A DNA stretch of 9,166 nucleotides from Paracoccaceae bacterium (GTDB lineage Bacteria > Pseudomonadota > Alphaproteobacteria > Rhodobacterales > Rhodobacteraceae): the NCBI GenBank assembly GCA_003551745.1, contig PUNI01000529.1, forward strand, positions 1 through 9,166, in the 5' to 3' direction. Position numbers and translations under genes: made by a program. A model generated the notes under the pieces. It worked only from the letters and a program-made list of their open reading frames with translations, made no database searches and was not told the origin of the DNA. This document shows, piece by piece, positions 1-6,308 of the stretch. Each line of letters starts with the position of its first letter. Position 1 is the stretch's first letter.

Positions 1-796
1 GCACCTCGTTGCGACAGCGGCCGAGCCGCGACAGGCCGTATTTCGCCCCGGCCAGGCCGGGTTCGAGGAAGATCGCCCGGTGCAGCGGCATCAGCCGATC
101 CTGGTAGTCGAGAGCGGTCGCGTAGTCGCCGGCCAGCGTCGCCTCCTGGAAGGCCGCGCAGAGCTTCGGCGCCACGTTCGCCGTCACCGAGATGCAGCCG
201 CGCCCGCCATGGGCGTTGAAGGCGAGCGCGGTGCCATCCTCGCCCGACAGCTGCAGGAACTCCGGGCCGCAGGCCAGGCGCTGCAGCGGCACCCGGGCGA
301 GATCGGCGGTGGCGTCTTTCACCCCGATGATGCGCGGCAGTCGGGCCAGTTCGCCCATGGTCGCGGGGCTCATGTCGACCGCCGAGCGGCCGGGGATGTT
401 GTAGATGATGATCGGCAGGCTGCAGCAGTCGTGCAGCGCGCGGAAATGGGCGATCATCCCGGCCTGGGTGGGCTTGTTGTAATAAGGGGTGACCACCAGT
501 GCGGCATCGGCGCCCACGCGCTCGGCATGTTGCATGAAACGCACCGCCTCGGTGGTGTTGTTCGAGCCCGCACCCGCGATCACCGGCAGCCGTCCGGCCG
601 CGGCGCGCACCACCTCCTCGATCACCTGCTCGTGCTCCTCGTGGCTCAGCGTCGGGCTCTCGCCGGTGGTGCCCACCGGCACCAGCCCGTGGCTGCCCTC
701 GGCCACATGCCAGTCCACCAGCGCGTGCAGCGCATCGAGATCGACCGCGCCGTCGCGGAACGGCGTGACGAGGGCGGGGATCGAGCCCTTGAACAT
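1..796 (-). CDS. dapA: 4-hydroxy-tetrahydrodipicolinate synthase, 3' end missing (DapA)
   Basis: DapA condenses pyruvate with aspartate-semialdehyde, the first committed cytoplasmic step of the diaminopimelate/lysine pathway. The 265 visible residues form a class I aldolase TIM barrel with every expected landmark: GTTGES at 42-47 (the Thr pair at the active site), PYYNKPTQ at 104-111 (Tyr106), YNIPGRS at 132-138 (Tyr132 and Arg137), and IIGVKDAT at 156-163, where Lys160 is the Schiff-base lysine. The family is usually about 290 residues, so only some 25-30 C-terminal residues lie beyond the left edge. The last visible residues, LGRCRNEV, match the usual C-terminal helix. The ATG at 796 is supported by GGAGGAGG at 806-813 (read on the minus strand), about 9 nt upstream. 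The gene diverges from slt across a 97-bp gap. In related Rhodobacterales smpB often follows dapA, but that would be outside the window. Identity is very secure. Confidence 0.97.
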   Translation of the reverse strand, partial: MFKGSIPALVTPFRDGAVDLDALHALVDWHVAEGSHGLVPVGTTGESPTLSHEEHEQVIEEVVRAAAGRLPVIAGAGSNNTTEAVRFMQHAERVGADAALVVTPYYNKPTQAGMIAHFRALHDCCSLPIIIYNIPGRSAVDMSPATMGELARLPRIIGVKDATADLARVPLQRLACGPEFLQLSGEDGTALAFNAHGGRGCISVTANVAPKLCAAFQEATLAGDYATALDYQDRLMPLHRAIFLEPGLAGAKYGLSRLGRCRNEV

Positions 797-893
797 GGCG
801 ATGGTCCTCCTCCGGTGGGCATCTGCCCGGCGCCGCGGCTGTCGAAATCGTGTTTTGCGGCGGCTGAGCGCGCGGTTAGACATCCACACTTGA
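797..893. promoter_or_regulatory. Divergent dapA/slt control region
   Basis: These 97 bp must carry signals for both genes. For slt, a weak sigma70-like pair can be read on the plus strand: TTGCGG at 855-860, a 16-bp spacer and TAGACA at 877-882, each matching only three of six consensus bases. On the dapA side there is a strong GGAGGAGG ribosome binding site and a short dyad, GGGCA-TC-TGCCC, just upstream of it; no clear dapA promoter was found. The start of slt has no recognisable Shine-Dalgarno sequence. The region call is safe, but the individual promoter elements are tentative. Confidence 0.45.
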
Positions 894-2915
894 ATGATCA
901 AGCCGAAAGCCCGTCCGATGCCGCGCCGCGTTGCCCTCGCCCTTGCTGTGCTGATCGCGCCGCTGGCGCCGGTGACCGGCCTGGCGCAGAGTGCGGCGCA
1001 GGCGGCCTCGCCGGTCGCACCGCTGGTCAGCCCACGGGCTCCGCTGCGCGCCGATGGCGTGACGGGCCGCGCGCTGGCCGCGGGTCGGGCGGGCGACTGG
1101 GCCCGGGCCCGGGCGCTTGCCGAACCGGCCGGGCCGGTGGCGGTGGCGCTGGTGGAGTGGCACCGGTTGCGCGCAGGCGAGGGCGACTGGCGCGACATCG
1201 CCCGCTTTGCCGCCGCCCAGCCCGACTGGCCCGGTGTCGCGGGCCTGCGCAACCGCGGCGAGGCCAGCCTCTCGGAACGCTACCCGGGCGCCGAAGCCGT
1301 CATCGGCTATTTCGAGGGCCGCGCCCCGGCCACCGGCGACGGCGCCGTGACGCTGGTGCGCGCTCTGGTCGAGGCCGGGCGGGACTCGGAGGCCGAGGCC
1401 GTGGCGGTGCGGGCCTGGCGCGAGCTTGCGCTGTCGGAAGGCCAGGAGGCCGCGCTGATCGCCCGTTTCGGCGCGGCGCTGGATGGCCACCACGCCGAGC
1501 GGCTGGACATGCTGCTGTGGCAGGGCGCGCGCGCCGGGGCCGGGCGGCAGGCGGCGCGAATGGGGGCCGGGCATCGGGCGCTCGCCGCGGCGCGGCTGGC
1601 GCTGCGGGCGCGCGAGGATGGCGTGAACGGGCTGATCAACGCCGTGCCGGCGGCCCTCGCCGACGACCCGGGGCTCGCCTTCGAACGCTTCGACTGGCGC
1701 ATGAACCGTCGCCTGCACGACACCGCAGGCGATCTTATTCTCGAGCGCTCCGAGGCCGGCACGCTGGGCCGGCCCGAGGCCTGGGCGCGGGGCCGGGCGT
1801 TCCTCGCCCGCCAGGCGCTGGCCGCGGGGGACGCGCGGCGGGCGTATCGCCTCGCCGCGGGCCACGGGCTCGACGACGGCGCTTCCTTTGCCGATCTGGA
1901 GTGGTTTGCCGGCTGGGTCGCGCTGCGCTGGCTCGACGACCCGGCCACCGCGCTGCGGCATTTCCAGCGGCTGCGGGTGCGGGTCGGCTCGCCGATCAGC
2001 CTCGGGCGCGCCGGCTACTGGGAGGGCCGGGCGCATGAAGCGATGGGCGATACCGAGGCGGCGCGCCTTGCCTATGCATTCGCCGCCGAACACCAGACCG
2101 CGTTCTACGGCCTGCTCGCCGCCGAGCGCATCGGCTTGCCGATGGACCCGGTTCTCGCCGGCGAGCCACCGCGCGCCGCAGCACGCGATCTGGCCGGCAC
2201 CCCGCTTCTGCAGGCCGCGCTCCTGCTGCGCGGCGCCGGCGAGTGGCATGCGGCGCGGTCGTTCCTGCTGGCGCTGGCCCGGCAGCTCGACGGGCCCGGG
2301 TTGGCCGCCCTCGGCGAGGTGACGCTCGCGCTCGGCGAGCCGAACTGGGCGGTGAATGTCTCGAAGCTTGCCGCCACCCGCGAAGAGGTGCTGGTGCGGG
2401 CGGGCTTCCCGCTGACCTCGCTCGGCGAGGCCGACCTGCCCGCCCCGAGCGACCTGACGCTGGCGATCGCGCGCCGCGAGAGCGAGTTCGACCCGGCCGT
2501 GGTCAGCCCCGCCAACGCCCGCGGCCTGATGCAGGTGTTGCCCGGCACTGGCGAGATGATGGCGCGCCGGCTCGGTATCGGCTTTCAGGAGTCGCGCCTG
2601 ACCACCGACCCGGAGTTCAACGCGCGCCTCGGTGCGGCCTATCTGGCGCAGCTGATCGACGAGTTCGGGCCGGCGCTGACGCTGGTGACGGCGGGCTACA
2701 ACGCCGGGCCAGGACGCCCGCGCAACTGGGTGCGCGATCTGGGCGACCCGCGGCGCATGGACCGGGACGCGCTGGTCGACTGGATCGAACGCGTGCCCTT
2801 CGCCGAGACCCGCAACTATATCATGCGGGTGGCGGAATCGCTCTATGTCTACCGCGCGCGGCTCAATGGCGGCCCGGTGGAGATCCGGCTCTACGACGAT
2901 CTTCGGGGCCGGTGA
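894..2915 (+). CDS. slt: Soluble lytic murein transglycosylase, Slt70 family
   Basis: A 673-aa periplasmic enzyme that cleaves the MurNAc-GlcNAc bond of peptidoglycan, leaving 1,6-anhydroMurNAc. An N-terminal signal peptide is visible: Arg11-Arg12, a hydrophobic run at about 13-27, and probable cleavage after GLA at 29-31. Residues of about 40-510 are Ala/Leu/Arg-rich helical repeats, as in the superhelical U and L domains of Slt70. The C-terminal SLT/GH23-like catalytic domain contains RRESEFDP with catalytic Glu529, GLMQVLP at 544-550 and GYNAGPGR at 601-608, in the order and spacing of the family. Length is close to that of E. coli Slt70. The ATG at 894 has no Shine-Dalgarno sequence; the ATG at 918 (Met9) also leaves an intact signal peptide and is a real alternative. 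The 3' end overlaps the convergent transporter gene by 53 bp. Function is clear from the catalytic motifs. Confidence 0.95.
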   Translation: MIKPKARPMPRRVALALAVLIAPLAPVTGLAQSAAQAASPVAPLVSPRAPLRADGVTGRALAAGRAGDWARARALAEPAGPVAVALVEWHRLRAGEGDWRDIARFAAAQPDWPGVAGLRNRGEASLSERYPGAEAVIGYFEGRAPATGDGAVTLVRALVEAGRDSEAEAVAVRAWRELALSEGQEAALIARFGAALDGHHAERLDMLLWQGARAGAGRQAARMGAGHRALAAARLALRAREDGVNGLINAVPAALADDPGLAFERFDWRMNRRLHDTAGDLILERSEAGTLGRPEAWARGRAFLARQALAAGDARRAYRLAAGHGLDDGASFADLEWFAGWVALRWLDDPATALRHFQRLRVRVGSPISLGRAGYWEGRAHEAMGDTEAARLAYAFAAEHQTAFYGLLAAERIGLPMDPVLAGEPPRAAARDLAGTPLLQAALLLRGAGEWHAARSFLLALARQLDGPGLAALGEVTLALGEPNWAVNVSKLAATREEVLVRAGFPLTSLGEADLPAPSDLTLAIARRESEFDPAVVSPANARGLMQVLPGTGEMMARRLGIGFQESRLTTDPEFNARLGAAYLAQLIDEFGPALTLVTAGYNAGPGRPRNWVRDLGDPRRMDRDALVDWIERVPFAETRNYIMRVAESLYVYRARLNGGPVEIRLYDDLRGR

Positions 2916-3786
2916 CCGGCGCAGCCACCTGCCGCGTGCGCCACAGGGTGAAGAGGCCCGCTGCCACCACCACCGCCGCGCCGATCACCACGTTGGGCGC
3001 CAGCGTCTCGCCGAAGAGCGTGACGCCGAGCGCCGTCGCCCAGACCAGCTGCAGATAGGCGAAGGGCTGCACGGCGCTCGCCTCGGCGACCTCGTAGGCC
3101 CGGATCAGCAGCCAGTGCCCGAGGACCGCCGTCATGCACAGCACCCCCATCCAGCCCCAGTCGCGCGGCGCCAGCGGCTCCCAGAACCAGATCCCGACCA
3201 GGGTCATCGTCATCGCGCCGGCGGTCCCGGTCCAGAAGAAGCTGACAGCGGCGCTGTCCGCGCGGGCGGCAAAGCGGGTCAGCAGCGCGTAGAGGGCAAA
3301 GCCCGCCGCCGCGGCCAGAGGCACGAGCGCCGCGGGCTGGAACACCCGCAGGCCCGGCTGCAGGATGATCAGGATGCCGACGAAGCCGACCGCGATCGCC
3401 GTCCAGCGCCGCCAGCCCACCCGCTCGCCCAGCACCGGGCCGGAGAGCGCGGCCACGATCAGCGGATAGGCGGCGAAGATCGCATGGGTCTCGCCGAGGC
3501 CGAGAAGCACGAAGGCCAGCACCATCAGGCAGACCTCCAGCGCCAGCAGCACGCCGCGGCCGATCTGCAGCAGCGGCTGTCGGGTGGCCGCGGCCGCACG
3601 GATGCCGCCCGCCTGTCTTGCGGCCAGGGCGATCACGAAGGCGGCGAAGAACCAGTAGCGGATCATCACCACCATCAGCACGTTGTACTCGGCCGCCAGA
3701 TACCGCGAGATCGCGTCCTGGCTGGCGAAGACGACCGTGGTGGCGACCATCAGCCAGATGCCGAGCCGGGTGTTCTGCGCGGTCAT
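2863..3786 (-). CDS. EamA/DMT-superfamily transporter, 10 TM
   Basis: A 307-aa inner-membrane protein of the drug/metabolite transporter superfamily. Two EamA repeats of five transmembrane segments are visible. The first covers about 8-143 and carries LGERVGWRRW at 119-128 before its fifth segment. The second covers about 153-282 and carries the equivalent FGETLAPN at 258-265 before its last segment, as expected for an internal duplication. DMT substrates range from amino acids to riboflavin and nucleotide precursors, and nothing here fixes the substrate. The ATG at 3786 was chosen because it begins the first membrane helix and overlaps the mnmD stop as ATGA. There is no good Shine-Dalgarno sequence, so translational coupling to mnmD is likely. 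Upstream in-frame codons merely read through mnmD in another frame. The hydrophilic tail (about 291-307) is encoded opposite the end of slt. Confidence 0.93.
   Translation of the reverse strand: MTAQNTRLGIWLMVATTVVFASQDAISRYLAAEYNVLMVVMIRYWFFAAFVIALAARQAGGIRAAAATRQPLLQIGRGVLLALEVCLMVLAFVLLGLGETHAIFAAYPLIVAALSGPVLGERVGWRRWTAIAVGFVGILIILQPGLRVFQPAALVPLAAAAGFALYALLTRFAARADSAAVSFFWTGTAGAMTMTLVGIWFWEPLAPRDWGWMGVLCMTAVLGHWLLIRAYEVAEASAVQPFAYLQLVWATALGVTLFGETLAPNVVIGAAVVVAAGLFTLWRTRQVAAPVTGPEDRRRAGSPPGRH
2908..2920. other. Palindrome on the slt stop codon
   Basis: A perfect dyad, GCCGG-TGA-CCGGC, places the slt stop codon (2913-2915) in the loop of a 5-bp all-GC stem. It lies inside the region where slt and the convergent transporter gene overlap. 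There is no T-run on either side, so it is not a classical terminator. In such a GC-rich sequence a 5-bp stem can arise by chance. Confidence 0.3.
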
Positions 3787-4454
3787 GGCAGCCGCCCGGC
3801 GCTCATGTGCCGCTTGCCGCCGAAACCCGGGCGACGCTCCACCGCGAAACCTGCCGCGGCAAGCGCGCGGCGCACCGCGCCCGCGGCGCTGTAGGTGGCA
3901 AAGCTGCCGCCCCGCGCGGTGTGGCGCGCGACCTCGGCCAGCAGCGCGGGTTCCCACAGTTCGGGGTTCTTCGCGGGCGCGAAGCCGTCGAGGAACCAGG
4001 CATCGGCGCGGCCTTCCCAGCCGGGCAGCGTGGCGCGGGCATCGCCCTCGATCACCTCGACCGACAGGCCCGGCAGATCGAACCGCCGCGCGCCGCCGGC
4101 CCAGGCGTCCAGGAAGGGCCCGGCGACTGCCGCCGCCCCGGGGAAAGCCGCCAGCGCCCGGGCGATCACCTCGGCGGGCAGCGGATGCGCCTCGAAGCTC
4201 GTGAACCGCAGCGGGCCGTCGCAGCCGGCATCGCCCCAGGCCAGCCAGGCGGCCAGCATGTTTAGCCCCGTGCCGAAGCCAAGCTCGGCGATGTGGAAAC
4301 CGGGCCGGAACCGGGCCGGCAGGCCGTTGCCGGCCAGAAACACGTGCCGCGCCTCGGCCAGCCCGTCACTCAGCGCGTAGTACGGGTCGCCGTAGCGTCG
4401 CGACACCGGGACCGTGCCGGCCTGCCAGTCGATCCCGGCCTCCCGCTGGTCCAT
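3783..4454 (-). CDS. mnmD: tRNA mnm5U34 methyltransferase MnmD (stand-alone MnmC methyltransferase domain)
   Basis: A 223-aa SAM-dependent methyltransferase that converts nm5(s2)U34 to mnm5(s2)U34 in the tRNA anticodon wobble position. It corresponds to the N-terminal half of E. coli MnmC. Diagnostic stretches are YGDPYYALSDGLAEARHVFL at 21-40, the SAM motif ELGFGTGLN at 57-65, the post-motif acidic Glu88 in FEAHP, the EGDAR loop at 136-140, and the MnmC signature WFLDGFAPAKNPELW at 153-167. The protein ends after the Rossmann-type domain with no FAD domain attached. The ATG at 4454 is preceded by AAGGG about 8 nt upstream. The gene diverges from the FAD oxidoreductase across 56 bp and overlaps the downstream transporter start by four bases (ATGA). 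Family assignment is very secure. That it is split from the oxidase is seen directly. Confidence 0.94.
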   Translation of the reverse strand: MDQREAGIDWQAGTVPVSRRYGDPYYALSDGLAEARHVFLAGNGLPARFRPGFHIAELGFGTGLNMLAAWLAWGDAGCDGPLRFTSFEAHPLPAEVIARALAAFPGAAAVAGPFLDAWAGGARRFDLPGLSVEVIEGDARATLPGWEGRADAWFLDGFAPAKNPELWEPALLAEVARHTARGGSFATYSAAGAVRRALAAAGFAVERRPGFGGKRHMSAGRLP

Positions 4455-4510
4455 CCCGCGCCCTTGCCCTAGACCGCAACCGCGGCGGACGATGGGCAGG
4501 GGTGCGGGGA
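4455..4510. promoter_or_regulatory. Short divergent mnmD/oxidoreductase region with mirror-image leaders
   Basis: Only 56 bp separate the two start codons, so the promoters must overlap or lie within the opposite gene. The segments 4455-4469 and 4494-4508 are inverted copies that match at 13 of 15 positions, with a 24-bp centre. Read towards each gene they give GGGCAAGGGCGCGGG before mnmD and GGGCAGGGGTGCGGG before the oxidoreductase, so each arm holds that gene's ribosome binding site. No convincing -35/-10 pair was found. A CCGCGG palindrome sits near the centre at 4480-4485. Confidence 0.5.
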
Positions 4511-5560
4511 ATGTCGAGGGCCGAGGTCACGGTGATGGGGGCAGGCGTCTTCGGCCTCGCCGCGGCCTTCGCCTGCGCGCGGCGCGGCGCCCGGGTGCGG
4601 GTGCTGGACCGTCGCGGGATCGGCGCCGGGGCGAGCGGCGGCCTGGTCGGCGCGCTCGCGCCCCATGCGCCGGAGGGCTGGAACGAGGCCAAGGCGTTTC
4701 AGTTGGAAAGCCTGGTGATGGCCGAAGGCTGGTGGGCCGAGGTGGCGGCGATCTCCGGCGCGGACCCCGGCTACGGGCGCATCGGACGTGTGCAACCCCT
4801 CGCCGATGCCGCCGCGGTGGTCCGGGCGCGGCAGCGCGGGGCGGAGGCGGCAGCGCGCTGGGGCCGCGACTGGCTGTGGCAGGTGCTCCCGGCGGCCGAG
4901 GCGCCCGGGCTCGCCGTCGCAAGCCCGTCGGGGTTCGCCGTGCATGACACGCTCACCGCGCGCCTGGAGCCGCGCCGCGCCGTCGCTGCGCTGGCGATGG
5001 CGGTGGCGGCGCTGGGCGGCCAAGTGGAGACGGGCGACACGGCCCCAGAGCGCGGTGCGGTGATCTGGGCGACCGGCTGGGAGGGGCTCGCCGCACTCGG
5101 CATCGGCGGGCCGGAGAAGGGGCAGGCGCTGCGGCTGGCCACCGACGCCGGCGCGGCACCGCTGGTCATGGCGCCGGGCCTCTTCCTCGTGCCCCATGCC
5201 GATGGCAGCGTCGCCCTCGGCTCAACCGCCGAGCGCAAATTCGACGATCCGGCGAGCACTGACGGGCAGCTCGACGCGGTGCTGGCGCGGGCCATAGCCC
5301 TCTGCCCCGCGCTGGCCGGAGCGGCGGTGCTGGAGCGCTGGTCCGGGCTGAGGCCACGGGCGGCGAGCCGGGCGGCCTTGCTGGGTGCCTGGCCCGGTCG
5401 ACCCGGCCATTACCTCGCGAATGGCGGATTCAAGATCGGCTTCGGGCTCGCCCCGCTGGCCGGCGAGCGCCTCGCAGAGCTCGTGCTGCACGGCCACGAT
5501 CGCATTCCGGCGGCCTTCGACCCCTCGGTGCTGCTGGCTCGGGAGGATTGGAAAAGGTAA
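4511..5560 (+). CDS. FAD-dependent oxidoreductase, MnmC oxidase-domain-like
   Basis: A 349-aa flavoprotein of the DAO (glycine/D-amino acid oxidase) fold. The N-terminal dinucleotide-binding motif is GAGVFG at 10-15, with Asp33 at the end of the second strand binding the adenosine ribose. GASGGLVGALAPH at 40-52 closely resembles the GASGNxxGALYP stretch of the MnmC FAD domain. The C-terminal FAD-contacting region begins with NGGFKIGFGLAP at 304-315. By homology and context it probably oxidatively removes the carboxymethyl group of cmnm5U34 to give nm5U34, the substrate of the divergent MnmD. A general amino-acid oxidase is the alternative. The ATG at 4511 is preferred over the GTG at 4502 because AGGGG at 4498-4502 lies 8 nt upstream of it and the shorter protein begins directly at the first beta strand. 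It converges on the FMN reductase gene. Confidence 0.88.
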   Translation: MSRAEVTVMGAGVFGLAAAFACARRGARVRVLDRRGIGAGASGGLVGALAPHAPEGWNEAKAFQLESLVMAEGWWAEVAAISGADPGYGRIGRVQPLADAAAVVRARQRGAEAAARWGRDWLWQVLPAAEAPGLAVASPSGFAVHDTLTARLEPRRAVAALAMAVAALGGQVETGDTAPERGAVIWATGWEGLAALGIGGPEKGQALRLATDAGAAPLVMAPGLFLVPHADGSVALGSTAERKFDDPASTDGQLDAVLARAIALCPALAGAAVLERWSGLRPRAASRAALLGAWPGRPGHYLANGGFKIGFGLAPLAGERLAELVLHGHDRIPAAFDPSVLLAREDWKR

Positions 5561-5584
5561 AACTGACGCACCGCAAAAGCCATC

Positions 5585-5604
5585 CGAACCCGCAATCCGG
5601 TTCG
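5585..5604. terminator. Possible bidirectional hairpin between convergent genes
   Basis: In the 59-bp gap between the oxidoreductase stop (5560) and the FMN reductase stop (5620) lies a 6-bp inverted repeat, CGAACC and GGTTCG, with an 8-nt loop. It is the only dyad I see there and could terminate transcripts from both sides. The stem is short and no U-tract follows on either strand, so this is a weak candidate. Confidence 0.3.
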
Positions 5605-5619
5605 AAAGTGGAAAGCCCC

Positions 5620-6192
5620 TTAGGCAGCCTCGCTGCGGGCCCGCTGCCGCTGTTCCAGCGCGACGCGGCGCAGATCGCCCATCAGCTCCTGCAGGAGTTT
5701 CTGAGCGCCCTCGTCCAGCAGCCGACCCTCGGCGTCGAACTGCCTGGCCGAGTCGGCCAGCATCACCTCGGGACCGGGCAGCACGCGGGGCCGGAAGGCG
5801 TTGAGGGCAAGCCGCAGCGAGAACTGCGAGCGCTCGCCGCCGGCGCGCCCGGCCGCAGCGGACAGGAGCGCCACCGGCTTGTCGCGCCAGACCCCGCCCT
5901 TGACCCGGCTGACCCAGTCGAGCGCGTTCTTCATCACGCCCGACAGCGCCTTGTTGTATTCCGGGCAGGCGATCACCACGGCATCGGCGTCGCGGATCTC
6001 ATCGCCGAGCCGCTGCACCTCGGCCGGAACGCCGTGGGCTTCCTCCAGATCGCCGTCGTAGAGCGGCAGGCGCAGATCGCCCTCGATGAACCGGGCCGTG
6101 CCGAAATGGGGCGCCGCCGCGCGCATCAGCTTGCGATTGGTCGACTCGCGCCGCAGCGACCCGCAGAGCCCGAGAAGCGTGAGATCGGACAT
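5620..6192 (-). CDS. NADPH-dependent FMN reductase family flavoprotein
   Basis: A 190-aa cytoplasmic flavodoxin-like protein of the NADPH-dependent FMN reductase family (ChrR/YieF/azoreductase type). Such enzymes reduce quinones, azo dyes, chromate or free flavin with NAD(P)H. The FMN phosphate loop is GSLRRESTNRKL at 11-22, and the isoalloxazine-contacting stretch PEYNKALSGVMKNALDW runs from 77 to 93; both are typical. Length is usual for the family. The ATG at 6192 has a near-perfect AAAGGAGG four nt upstream. A longer in-frame reading from 6297 adds 35 residues with no family resemblance and is rejected. The gene diverges from the ThDP enzyme across 116 bp containing a candidate promoter and dyad. 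The true electron acceptor cannot be told from sequence; a role in quinone or redox-stress detoxification is inference. Confidence 0.92.
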   Translation of the reverse strand: MSDLTLLGLCGSLRRESTNRKLMRAAAPHFGTARFIEGDLRLPLYDGDLEEAHGVPAEVQRLGDEIRDADAVVIACPEYNKALSGVMKNALDWVSRVKGGVWRDKPVALLSAAAGRAGGERSQFSLRLALNAFRPRVLPGPEVMLADSARQFDAEGRLLDEGAQKLLQELMGDLRRVALEQRQRARSEAA

Positions 6193-6207
6193 GTCGCCTC
6201 CTTTCCT

Positions 6208-6246
6208 CGTCCTGTTTGCAGATAGGACGCTGCGCCGCGGCGCCAA
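6208..6246 (-). promoter_or_regulatory. Candidate FMN reductase promoter with overlapping operator-like dyad
   Basis: On the minus strand TTGGCG (6241-6246) and TATCTG (6219-6224) form a -35/-10 pair with a 16-bp spacer, matching the sigma70 consensus at four and three of six bases. A 22-bp dyad at 6208-6229, with arms CGTCCTGTTTG and CAGATAGGACG, pairs at 9 of 11 positions and covers the -10 element. That is where a repressor operator would be expected. It ends 15 bp from the start codon (6192), close upstream of the ribosome binding site. Confidence 0.4.
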
Positions 6247-6308
6247 GCCGCAGCTTGCCCCTGCGATCCCGCTGGCGCAGGGTGCCGGCGCAGACAAGGG
6301 AGAACACG

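Noticed and set aside
80..2038. Long plus-strand open frame of 652 codons across dapA and the front of slt
   Set aside because: It is antisense to dapA and out of frame with slt. The product is Arg/Gly/Ala-rich low-complexity sequence typical of shadow frames in GC-rich DNA, while both displaced genes carry full catalytic motifs.
876..2249. 457-codon minus-strand open frame opposite slt
   Set aside because: No recognisable domain, rich in Arg, Gly, Pro and Ala, and lying opposite a clear Slt70 gene; a shadow frame.
3787..3957. N-terminal extension of the transporter to 364 residues
   Set aside because: The extra residues are mnmD read in another frame and resemble nothing in the DMT family; the ATG at 3786 with the ATGA overlap is far better.
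4502..4510. GTG start three codons earlier for the FAD oxidoreductase
   Set aside because: The GTG overlaps the AGGGG ribosome binding site that serves the ATG at 4511, and the extra residues precede the usual start of the first beta strand.
6193..6297. N-terminal extension of the FMN reductase to 225 residues
   Set aside because: It has no family resemblance and would ignore the excellent AAAGGAGG site in front of the ATG at 6192.
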